In this document: one piece after another, positions 31,272-37,346 of the stretch
Numbering within the stretch: position 1 is the first letter of the stretch
Layout of the letters: each line of letters begins with the position of its first letter
From: Mycobacterium sp. PS03-16
Lineage (GTDB): Bacteria > Actinomycetota > Actinomycetes > Mycobacteriales > Mycobacteriaceae
Reading direction: 5' to 3'
Assembly (NCBI RefSeq): GCF_004570325.1
Contig: NZ_SPQO01000039.1
Coordinates: 1 to 37,346, forward strand
DNA: 37,346 nucleotides
Program-made: the position numbers and the translations under genes
The notes under the pieces: generated by a model
What the model was told of the DNA's origin: nothing
Databases searched by the model: none
What the model saw: the letters and a program-made list of their open reading frames with translations, nothing else

Positions 31272-31316
31272 ACATTCCAATCATGACATGTCAAGAGTGG
31301 AATGTCGGGCTAGGAT
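31272..31316. promoter_or_regulatory. Nested palindromic operator between carotenoid oxygenase and PadR
   Basis: ACATTCCA (31272-31279) and TGGAATGT (31298-31305) are perfect inverted arms around the perfect palindrome TGACATGTCA (31284-31293); both share the same centre (31288.5). The ACAT/ATGT edges are PadR-like. The inner palindrome contains TTGACA (31294-31289, minus strand), a consensus -35 for the oxygenase gene; TAGGAT (31311-31316) is a leaderless -10 for PadR, 7 nt before GTG 31324. Confidence 0.65.
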
Positions 31317-31323
31317 GGTTCTC

Positions 31324-31848
31324 GTGAGTCTGCGCATCGCGGCACTGGGACTGCTCGCCCAGCACCCGGGCAGCGGTTACGACCTGCTCAAGCGGTTCGA
31401 GAAGTCCATGGCCAACGTCTGGCCGGCGACCCAGAGCCAGCTCTACGGCGAGCTCAACAAACTGGCCGCCGCCGGCCTGATCGAGGTGACCGACGTGGGG
31501 CCGCGGAACCGTAAGGAGTACCGCGTCACCGAGGCGGGCCGCGCGGAGCTGATCCGCTGGGTCACCACCCCGCAGGACGATCCGCCCACCCGCAGCGCCG
31601 AACTGCTGCGCGTGTTCCTGCTCGGGGAGCTGCCCGCCGAGCAGGCCCGCGCGCACCTCACCGCGGTGGCCGAACACTTCGAGAGCGAGGTGCGCCGGCT
31701 CGAGGAACTGCGCGCCTCGATCCCGTGGAGTTGCCGGGACGAGGACTTCTACGGCGCGGCCGCCCTGGAATACGGCCTGCGCAGCAACACGATGGGCGCC
31801 GAGTGGGCGCGGTGGGTGATCAAGGGAATCGACGAGCGCACCACGTAG
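31324..31848 (+). CDS. PadR-family regulator
   Basis: A 174-residue PadR regulator. It starts SLRIAALGLLAQHPGSGYDLLKRFEKSMANVWPATQSQLYGEL, the N-terminal winged helix with the wing NRKEYRVTEAG; the C-terminal helical part (LLRVFLLGELPAEQARAHL...) is the dimerisation domain of the PadR-s2/vinculin-like type. GTG 31324 was chosen over ATG 31315 because it is 7 nt after TAGGAT and gives the family start. It probably represses itself and the divergent carotenoid oxygenase, with a hydrophobic ligand as inducer. Confidence 0.9.
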   Translation: MSLRIAALGLLAQHPGSGYDLLKRFEKSMANVWPATQSQLYGELNKLAAAGLIEVTDVGPRNRKEYRVTEAGRAELIRWVTTPQDDPPTRSAELLRVFLLGELPAEQARAHLTAVAEHFESEVRRLEELRASIPWSCRDEDFYGAAALEYGLRSNTMGAEWARWVIKGIDERTT

Positions 31849-31866
31849 TCGTTGCATCACGATAGT

Positions 31867-31893
31867 TTCCGATATATCGTCAACGTATCGGAA
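31867..31893 (+). promoter_or_regulatory. Operator of the Gly/Phe-rich PadR gene
   Basis: Inverted arms TTCCGATA (31867-31874) and TATCGGAA (31886-31893), 11 bp apart, with the overlapping palindrome CGATATATCG (31870-31879). It lies 48 bp before ATG 31942. A probable autoregulatory PadR site, unlike the other PadR operator in sequence. Confidence 0.55.
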
Positions 31894-31941
31894 CGCCTCG
31901 TCGTCTCCTGACACCCCACATGACGCAAAGGACCCATCACC

Positions 31942-32667
31942 ATGAGTAACCCCTTCACACCGCCGCCCGGCGGCTTCGCATTCGGCTTCGGCCCCGGCGA
32001 CCGCCGCGCCATGCACCAGCAGCGCAGGCAGGCCCGCCGCGAGTTCCGCGACCACCTGCGTGAGCACCGTCGCGCCGACTGCGTCGCCGACGGTCCCGGG
32101 TTCGGCGCATCGTTCGGCCCCGGCTTCGGCGGTCCCGGCCGCAGCTTCGAGTTCGGCTTCGACCCCCGCGGCGGCTTCGGCTTCGGGATGGGCCCCGGCC
32201 CGCGCGGCCGGCGCGGCGGTGCCCGCGGCCGGGGACGCCGCGGCGACGTGCGCGCCGCGATGCTCGCGCTGCTCGCCGAGCGGCCGATGCACGGCTACGA
32301 GATGATTCAGGAGATCGCCGCCCGCAGTGACGGCTTGTGGAAGCCGAGCCCCGGTTCGGTGTACCCGACGCTGCAACTGCTGGTCGACGAGGGCCTGATC
32401 GCCGCCACCGAGACCGAGGGCAGCAAGAAGTTGTTCGAACTCACCGAGGACGGCCGCACCGCCGCCGAGAAGGTCGAGACCCCGCCGTGGGAGCAGATCA
32501 CCGACGACGTCACCCCCGGCCATGCGAACCTGCGCAGCGCCGTCGGCCAGCTGATGGGCGCGGTCGCCCAGTCGGCCTACGCCGCCAGCGACGAGCAGCA
32601 GGAGCGCATCGTCGAGATCGTCAACAACGCCCGCCGCGAGATCTACGGCGTCCTCGGCGAGGAGTGA
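31942..32667 (+). CDS. PadR-family regulator with Gly/Phe/Arg-rich N-terminal tail
   Basis: A 241-residue protein. Residues 1-100 are low complexity: FAFGFGPGD, FGASFGPGFGGPGRSFEFGF, GGFGFGMGPGPRGRRGG, with many Phe-Gly and Arg-Gly pairs. Residues about 101-180 are the PadR winged helix (RGDVRAAMLALLAERPMHGYEMIQEI, SDGLWKPSPGSVYPTLQLLVDEG, GSKKLFELTEDGRTAAEK), followed by a helical tail. Such tails recur in actinobacterial PadR proteins; FG/RG richness suggests disorder and possible nucleic-acid or self-association. ATG 31942 has AAGGA 9-13 nt upstream. A palindromic operator lies just before the gene. Confidence 0.92.
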   Translation: MSNPFTPPPGGFAFGFGPGDRRAMHQQRRQARREFRDHLREHRRADCVADGPGFGASFGPGFGGPGRSFEFGFDPRGGFGFGMGPGPRGRRGGARGRGRRGDVRAAMLALLAERPMHGYEMIQEIAARSDGLWKPSPGSVYPTLQLLVDEGLIAATETEGSKKLFELTEDGRTAAEKVETPPWEQITDDVTPGHANLRSAVGQLMGAVAQSAYAASDEQQERIVEIVNNARREIYGVLGEE

Positions 32668-32676
32668 TCCACTGAC

Positions 32677-32719
32677 TTCGGCGCGGTTTCGTTCGCGTAG
32701 CGGATGAAACCGCGCCGAA
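32677..32719 (+). terminator. Strong terminator hairpin after the second PadR gene
   Basis: TTCGGCGCGGTTTC (32677-32690) and GAAACCGCGCCGAA (32706-32719) form a perfect 14-bp stem with a 15-nt loop, no U-tract. The arms resemble the GATTTCGG-type repeats at 2224 and 34847. Confidence 0.75.
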
Positions 32720-32737
32720 ATCGCGTAGGAAACAGGT

Positions 32738-33610
32738 ATGCAGACCTTCCCCCTCGGCTCCCACACCGTCGGCCGCGTCGGATTCGGCGCGATGCAATTG
32801 CCCGGACCCGGCGTCTTCGGCCCGCCCCGCGACCACGATCAGGCGCTGGCCGTGCTGCGCCGCGCCGTCGAACTCGGCATCAACCATATCGACACCGCGC
32901 AGTTCTACGGCCCGGATGTCTCGAACGAACTGATCCGCGAGGCGCTGCACCCTTACCCCGCCGAGCTCGCGATCGTGAGCAAGGTGGGTGCCCGCCGTGA
33001 CGACCAGGGCAATTGGACGGCCGCCCAGCAGCCCGACGACCTGCGCGCCGACATCGAGCAGAACCTGACCACGCTGGGCACCGACCGGCTCGCCGCGGTG
33101 AACCTGCGCATCCACTCCGGAGATCCGAATTCCGTCGGTCCCGTCGACCGAGAGCTGTTCGACCGTCAGCTCACCGCGATGATCGCCGCCCGCGACGAGG
33201 GATTGATCGGCGGCATCGGGCTCAGCAGCGTCTCGGTCGAGCACCTGCGAATGGCGCTGGAGCGCACCGAGATCGTCACGGTGCAGAACGCCTACAACCT
33301 GGTCGACCGGAGTTCGCAACCGGTGCTCGACCTGTGTACGGAGCGCGGCATATCCTTCGTCCCGTTCTTCCCACTCGGCTCTGGTTTCACCGCCGACAAC
33401 CCCGTGCTCGGCCACCCCGTCGTCACCCGCGCCGCCGAGCACCTCGGCCATACGCCCGCGCAGATCGCGCTGGCGTGGACCCTCGCGGTGGCCCCCAACG
33501 TGCTGCTGATCCCCGGCACGTCGTCGGTGGCGCATCTCGAGGAGAACACGGCCGTGCGCGACATCGCACTGCCGTCCGAGCTGGTCACGGAGCTCACCGC
33601 CGTCGCCTGA
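32738..33610 (+). CDS. Aldo/keto reductase
   Basis: A 290-residue TIM-barrel NADPH-dependent oxidoreductase. The catalytic tetrad is complete: Asp52 and Tyr57 (HIDTAQFYG), Lys82 (IVSKVG) and His126 (LRIHSGD). The coenzyme segment is near LLIPGTSSVAHLEEN (about 255-269). ATG 32738 has AGGA 8-11 nt upstream. It follows the terminator of the PadR gene, so it has its own promoter. The substrate is unknown. Confidence 0.92.
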   Translation: MQTFPLGSHTVGRVGFGAMQLPGPGVFGPPRDHDQALAVLRRAVELGINHIDTAQFYGPDVSNELIREALHPYPAELAIVSKVGARRDDQGNWTAAQQPDDLRADIEQNLTTLGTDRLAAVNLRIHSGDPNSVGPVDRELFDRQLTAMIAARDEGLIGGIGLSSVSVEHLRMALERTEIVTVQNAYNLVDRSSQPVLDLCTERGISFVPFFPLGSGFTADNPVLGHPVVTRAAEHLGHTPAQIALAWTLAVAPNVLLIPGTSSVAHLEENTAVRDIALPSELVTELTAVA

Positions 33611-33663
33611 CGCGCGCGGCCATTCCCCCGGTGGAACCGCCCGCGTCCTGGTAAACCCAGGTC

Positions 33664-34845
33664 GTGTCCGTCGACTCGATCGGTGCGCTGCGGCGCTGGT
33701 CGATGCTCGTCATCGGGCTCAGCGCCACGATGTCCGCCAACGTGGTCATCAACGGCGCCGCCTTCCTGATCCCCGCGCTGCATGTCGACCTCGACCTGCA
33801 CCTGGCGCAGGCCGGGCTGCTGTCGGCCATGCCGAGCTTCGGTGTGGCCGTCACCATCTACGGCTGGGGCCACCTCGTAGACCGGTTCGGCGAGCGGGTG
33901 GTGCTCGGCGCGGGACTGGCGCTCACCGCCGCGGCGATGTTCGCCGCCGCCGCTGCCGACTCTCTGGTGGCGGTCGGTGCACTGCTGTTCGTGGCGGGGA
34001 TGGCCGCGGCGAGCAACAACGCCGCAAGCGGCCGGTTGGTGGTGGGCTGGTTCCCGCCGGGTCGACGCGGCCTGGCGATGGGGATCCGGCACACGGCCTC
34101 ACCACTGGGAGTAGCCCTGGGCGCGTTGGTGATTCCGCAGCTGGCTCAGCACCACGGCGTGGGGGCGGCGCTGCTGTTCCCCGCCGTCCTGTGCGCGGTG
34201 TCGGCGCTGATCTGCGCGGTCGGTGTGCTCGACCCGCCGCGGCCGCCGCGGGCCGAAGCCCCCGCCGAGCACCTGGCCAATCCCTACCGCGGCTCCACCG
34301 TGCTGTGGCGCATCCATGCCGCCTCCATGCTGCTGGTGGTGCCGCAGAGTGTGGTGTGGACGTTCACGCTGGTGTGGTTGATGGCGGACCGCCACTGGTC
34401 GGCCGCGTCGGCCGGTGTGGTGGTGACCGCCGCGCAACTGCTCGGCGCGCTGGGCCGCGTGGCGGCCGGTCACTGGTCGGATCACCTCGGCGCCCGCCTG
34501 CGACCGATCCGCATCATCGGTATCGCGGCCGCGGTGGCCATGCTGGTGCTCGCGCTCACCGATCACCTGAATTCACCGGTGAGCGTCGCGGTCCTCGTGG
34601 TCGCCTCGGTCATCACCGTGACCGACAACGGGTTGTCCTACACGGCGATCGCCGAACTGGCCGGGCCGTTCTGGAGTGGGCGCGCACTCGGCGTGCACTA
34701 CACCGGCCAGATGGCGACGATGGCCGCCATTCCGCCGGTGTTCGGCGCGCTGATCGCGGTCGTGGGCTACCCGCTGGCGTTCGCCGCCTCGGCGCTCTTC
34801 GCGGTGGCCGCGCATCCCACGGTCCCCGCGCACGCCGATCCCTAG
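33664..34845 (+). CDS. MFS transporter
   Basis: A 393-residue, 12-helix major facilitator. The loop between helices 2 and 3 has the motif A-like GHLVDRFGERVVLGAG, and the second half has the equivalent GHWSDHLGARLRPIRIIG between helices 8 and 9. Substrate unknown; closest by look to small-molecule efflux or sugar/organic acid porters. GTG 33664 starts 53 bp after the aldo/keto reductase stop; a near -10 (TAAACC) lies 6 nt upstream. It converges on glpK, with a terminator hairpin between. Confidence 0.88.
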   Translation: MSVDSIGALRRWSMLVIGLSATMSANVVINGAAFLIPALHVDLDLHLAQAGLLSAMPSFGVAVTIYGWGHLVDRFGERVVLGAGLALTAAAMFAAAAADSLVAVGALLFVAGMAAASNNAASGRLVVGWFPPGRRGLAMGIRHTASPLGVALGALVIPQLAQHHGVGAALLFPAVLCAVSALICAVGVLDPPRPPRAEAPAEHLANPYRGSTVLWRIHAASMLLVVPQSVVWTFTLVWLMADRHWSAASAGVVVTAAQLLGALGRVAAGHWSDHLGARLRPIRIIGIAAAVAMLVLALTDHLNSPVSVAVLVVASVITVTDNGLSYTAIAELAGPFWSGRALGVHYTGQMATMAAIPPVFGALIAVVGYPLAFAASALFAVAAHPTVPAHADP

Positions 34846-34846
34846 C

Positions 34847-34895
34847 GATTTCGGTGTCGTCGGTCGCGCTCACCGCGACGAACTACACCGAAATC
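34847..34895. terminator. Convergent terminator of MFS and glpK, dispersed repeat
   Basis: Outer arms GATTTCGGTGT (34847-34857) and ACACCGAAATC (34885-34895), inner arms GTCGCG (34863-34868) and CGCGAC (34874-34879). It overlaps the glpK stop. The outer arm and inner core are shared with the crp terminator at 2224-2261, so this is a repeated, mobile-looking terminator type. Confidence 0.7.
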
Positions 34896-36411
34896 ACTCC
34901 ACGTCGACCCAGTCCAGCGTGCGCTGCACGGCCTTCTGCCAGCCGGCGTAACCGTCGGCGCGCTGGTCGTCGCTCCACCGCGGCGACCAGCGCTTGTCCT
35001 CCTGCCAGTTCGCCCGCAGATCGTCGGGCCCGGACCAGAACCCGACCGCCAGCCCAGCCGCGTACGCCGCGCCGAGCGCCGTCGTCTCGGCGACAACGGG
35101 TTTGACGACGTCGACGCCGAGCACGTCGGCCTGGATCTGCATACACAGGTCGTTGGCGGTGATGCCGCCGTCGACCTTGAGCACCTCGAGGTGCACGCCC
35201 GAGTCGGCCTCCATCGCGTCGACGACGTCGCGGCTCTGGTAGCAGATCGCCTCGAGCGTCGCCCGCGCCACGTGGGCGTTGGTGTTGTAGCGGGACAGCC
35301 CGACGATCGCGCCGCGCGCATCCGAACGCCAGTACGGCGCAAAGAGTCCCGAGAACGCGGGTACGAAGTACACCCCGCCGTTGTCGTCGACCTGACGGGC
35401 CAGCGCCTCACTCTGCGCGGCGCCGCTGATGATGCCGAGCTGGTCGCGCAGCCACTGCACCGCGGACCCGGTGACCGCGATCGAACCCTCCAGTGCGTAC
35501 ACGGGTTTCGCGTCCCCGAACTGGTAGCACAGCGTGGTCAGCAACCCGTTCTCGGAGCGGACGATCTTCTCCCCGGTGTTGAGCAGCAGGAAGTTACCTG
35601 TGCCGTAGGTGTTCTTGGCCTCGCCGGCCGACAGGCACACCTGCCCGACCATCGCCGCCTGCTGGTCGCCGAGGATGCCGGTGATCGGCACCTCTCCGCC
35701 CAGCGGCCCGTCCTCGCGGGTGACGCCGTGGCAGTCCGGACACGACGACGGTTTGATCTCGGGCAGCATCTGACGCGGAATGCCGAAGAACGACAACAGC
35801 TCGTCGTCCCAGTCGAGCGTCTCCAGATCCATCAGCATGGTGCGGCTGGCGTTGGTCACGTCGGTGACGTGCACGCCGCCGCGGGTGCCGCCGGTCAGGT
35901 TCCACACCACCCAGCTGTCGGCGGTGCCGAAGATCGCGTCGCCCTTCTCGGCGGCCTCGCGGACCCCGTCGACGTTGTCGAGGATCCACTGCACCTTGCC
36001 CGCGGAGAAGTACGTCGCCGGCGGCAGCCCGGCCTTGCGGCGGATGACGTCGCCGCGGCCGTCGCGGTCCAGCGCGGTGGCGATCCGGTCGGTGCGGGTG
36101 TCCTGCCAGACGATCGCGTTGTAGTACGGCCGCCCCGTGCGGCGGTTCCACACCAGCGCGGTCTCCCGCTGGTTGGTGATCCCCAGGGCACACAGATCCT
36201 CGGCGCTCAGGTTGGTGCGGTTGAGCGCCGACATGATCACCGACGCGGTGCGTTCCCAGATCTCCACGGGGTTGTGCTCGACCCAGCCGGCCCGCGGCAG
36301 GATCTGCTCGTGCTCGAGCTGGTGACGGCCGACCTCGGCGCCGTCGTGGTCGAAGATCATGCAGCGGGTGCTGGTGGTGCCCTGGTCGATGGCGGCGGTG
36401 AACTCGGCCAA
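34894..36411 (-). CDS. glpK: Glycerol kinase
   Basis: A 505-residue FGGY kinase that phosphorylates glycerol to sn-glycerol 3-phosphate. Residues 9-16 (DQGTTSTR) form the ATP phosphate loop; glycerol-site residues lie in GITNQRET and GDQQAAM (catalytic Asp), and the C-terminal ATPase segment is VDGGITANDLCMQIQADVLG. TTG 36411 was chosen because the purine-rich AGGAGGAGGG lies 7-16 nt upstream and the length equals E. coli GlpK. A long in-frame upstream extension to 37086 lies antisense to the methyltransferase gene and is rejected. It is divergent from that gene by 39 bp. Confidence 0.95.
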   Translation of the reverse strand: MAEFTAAIDQGTTSTRCMIFDHDGAEVGRHQLEHEQILPRAGWVEHNPVEIWERTASVIMSALNRTNLSAEDLCALGITNQRETALVWNRRTGRPYYNAIVWQDTRTDRIATALDRDGRGDVIRRKAGLPPATYFSAGKVQWILDNVDGVREAAEKGDAIFGTADSWVVWNLTGGTRGGVHVTDVTNASRTMLMDLETLDWDDELLSFFGIPRQMLPEIKPSSCPDCHGVTREDGPLGGEVPITGILGDQQAAMVGQVCLSAGEAKNTYGTGNFLLLNTGEKIVRSENGLLTTLCYQFGDAKPVYALEGSIAVTGSAVQWLRDQLGIISGAAQSEALARQVDDNGGVYFVPAFSGLFAPYWRSDARGAIVGLSRYNTNAHVARATLEAICYQSRDVVDAMEADSGVHLEVLKVDGGITANDLCMQIQADVLGVDVVKPVVAETTALGAAYAAGLAVGFWSGPDDLRANWQEDKRWSPRWSDDQRADGYAGWQKAVQRTLDWVDVE

Positions 36412-36450
36412 CTCCTGCCCTCCTCCTGGCGGCGATTCCAGTCGTCCATC

Positions 36451-37248
36451 ATGGACTACATGGCCACCGACATCGTCGACATCGAGCGCATGCCGCGCGG
36501 CGGCCCCCGCGCGTCCTGCCTGGACCGGCGGCTGGAGACCGGCCGGCTGGAGTACCTCGACCGCGACTCCGACCGCGACGCGGGTCTCGAGGCACGTAAA
36601 CGCAGCGTCGTGCGCGCGCTGGAGTGGACCGGCGACGTCTTCGGCAATCACGACCGCATCGCCGAGCTCGCCCTGCGCGAGATCGCCGACGTACCCGACC
36701 CGAAGGTGCTCGAACTCGGCGCCGGTCACGGCGGGCTGTCCCGCCGGATTCTCGACGCGCACCCCACCGCCGAGGTGACCGTCACCGACATCGATCAGAC
36801 TTCGGTCGCGGCGATGGCCGCCAGCGATCTGGGCACCCATCCGCGCGCGCAGGTGCGGACCATGGACGCCACCGCGATCGACGCGCCCGACCGCGCGTTC
36901 GACCTGGCGGTGTTCGCGCTGTCGTTCCACCACCTCACCCCGCCGCTGGCCGCCCGCGCGATCGCCGAGGGCACCCGGGCGGCCGATGCGCTGCTGGTCG
37001 TCGACCTGCCGCGGCCGCCGGCCCCGCTGCACCTGCTGCGCCTGGCGACGATGCTGCCGCTGGCCCCGTTCCTGCCGTTCGCCCACGACGGCGTGATCAG
37101 CTCGTTGCGCTGCTACAGCCCGTCGGCGCTGCGCGCGCTGGCCGCGTATGCCGACCCGGCGATCACCGTGGACCTGCGCGGCGGGCTGCTCAGCGAGCAG
37201 GTGATGGTGGCGCGGCGCCCTAGATGTACTCGGCAGGGACGTTGTTGA
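36451..37248 (+). CDS. Class I SAM methyltransferase, 3' end altered by an IS
   Basis: A Rossmann-fold methyltransferase (Rv3699-like). Motif I is VLELGAGHGGLSRRIL (about 88-103), the acidic residue of motif II in VTVTDID, and the later FALSFHHLTPP. Substrate unknown. Residues 1-258 are native; codons 259-265 (Cys-Thr-Arg-Gln-Gly-Arg-Cys, then TGA) come from the inserted element that starts at 37225, so the native C-terminus has been replaced, probably with the loss of few residues because the last strand MVARRP is present. ATG 36451 or ATG 36460 are both possible starts. It is divergent from glpK. Confidence 0.82.
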   Translation: MDYMATDIVDIERMPRGGPRASCLDRRLETGRLEYLDRDSDRDAGLEARKRSVVRALEWTGDVFGNHDRIAELALREIADVPDPKVLELGAGHGGLSRRILDAHPTAEVTVTDIDQTSVAAMAASDLGTHPRAQVRTMDATAIDAPDRAFDLAVFALSFHHLTPPLAARAIAEGTRAADALLVVDLPRPPAPLHLLRLATMLPLAPFLPFAHDGVISSLRCYSPSALRALAAYADPAITVDLRGGLLSEQVMVARRPRCTRQGRC

Positions 37249-37267
37249 CGGTTTGGCTGTGAGAGGG

Positions 37268-37323
37268 GAGGACCTCCGGGCTTAGTGGAGATGTCTGACG
37301 TCTTCACACACACGGAGGTCCTC
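37268..37323 (+). promoter_or_regulatory. Hairpin masking the transposase ribosome-binding site
   Basis: GAGGACCTCCG (37268-37278) and CGGAGGTCCTC (37313-37323) pair perfectly over 11 bp. The right arm is the Shine-Dalgarno (GGAGG, 37314-37318) and ends one base before the GTG. Transcripts entering from outside the IS would fold and hide the site; a transcript starting inside the loop would not. Confidence 0.7.
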
Positions 37324-37346
37324 GTGTCCCACGCTAATGCTCGGCT
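37324..37346 (+). CDS. IS481-family transposase, first codons only
   Basis: GTG 37324 with a GGAGG Shine-Dalgarno 5 nt upstream. Seven codons (MSHANAR) remain in the window. This start is typical of IS481-family DDE transposases as I remember them. The family call rests on this short stretch, the TGT end and the CTAG target. Confidence 0.65.

Larger units (their letters stand above)
37225..37346 (+). mobile_element. IS481-like insertion sequence, left end (truncated by the window)
   Basis: The sequence from TGTACTCGGCAGGGACG (37225) onward is unrelated to the methyltransferase gene and is followed by a transposase start. It begins with TGT, the IS481-family terminal signature, directly next to CCTAGA (37219-37224), which fits the NCTAGN target described for IS481. 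The right end is outside the window. Confidence 0.7.

Noticed and set aside
31291..32766. A 491-codon minus-strand frame opposite the two PadR genes.
   Set aside because: Shadow of the Gly-rich PadR codons; no recognisable domain.
36412..37086. Upstream extension of glpK to 730 codons.
   Set aside because: The extra part is antisense to the methyltransferase; TTG 36411 has a strong ribosome site and gives the normal kinase length.

Overview
The window is high-GC actinobacterial DNA and almost certainly comes from a Mycobacterium (Mycolicibacterium-type) chromosome. The run nth, membrane protein, crp, metallo-beta-lactamase, RidA, two Get3-like ATPases, whiB4, ponA2, metallophosphoesterase, cysteine desulfhydrase and then yqeY, the moxR2 cluster, glpK and a methyltransferase follows, from memory, the order Rv3673c-Rv3684 and Rv3688c-Rv3699 of M. 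tuberculosis. Many genes lack a Shine-Dalgarno and carry a TANNNT box ending 6-7 nt before the start codon, the mycobacterial leaderless arrangement. I used this to choose several starts.

Layout. 1-11241: conserved block (thioredoxin-like gene fragment, nth, crp, MBL/RidA/DUF4177 operon, Get3-like pair, whiB4, ponA2, phosphoesterase, cds1), followed by a small membrane protein. 11505-14097: tRNA-Pro(CGG) with a strong terminator, then an accessory chromate-resistance operon (chrB split into two genes, then chrA), closed by a short copy of the tRNA T-arm. 14057-20489: accessory redox and stress genes: a frameshifted GAF-ANTAR regulator, a PPOX-fold protein, an acyl-CoA thioesterase, then a cluster of a haem-oxygenase-like iron enzyme, a CDGSH iron-sulfur protein, a class I methyltransferase, a catalase-fold relative and a 52-residue acidic protein, several behind SigF-like promoters; then a three-helix protein and an F420-dependent oxidoreductase. 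20558-28392: yqeY and the conserved MoxR/DUF58/DUF4129/DUF4350/SpoIIM/RDD membrane cluster. 28389-34845: DUF1772 protein with a divergent AraC regulator, carotenoid oxygenase with a divergent PadR regulator, a second Gly/Phe-rich PadR regulator, aldo/keto reductase and MFS transporter. 34894-37346: glpK, a methyltransferase cut at its 3' end by an IS481-like element whose transposase start is the last feature.

How the genes work together. The best candidate for an undescribed system is 16182-19120. A diiron/HO-fold oxidase, a CDGSH electron-transfer protein translationally coupled to a methyltransferase, a catalase-fold protein and a small acidic protein share GGTT-N15/16-GGGTAA-like promoters, which suggests a sigma-F stress redox module. 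Other points of interest are the complementary loss of nucleotide-site residues in the two Get3-like ATPases, the tRNA-linked chromate cassette, nested palindromic PadR operators, back-to-back leaderless promoters only 26 bp apart, and an IS hairpin that masks the transposase ribosome-binding site. No window stretch over 300 bp lacks a gene; the largest gap (6324-6606) is the whiB4/ponA2 divergent promoter region. Function assignments rest on family recognition by eye, without database searches.
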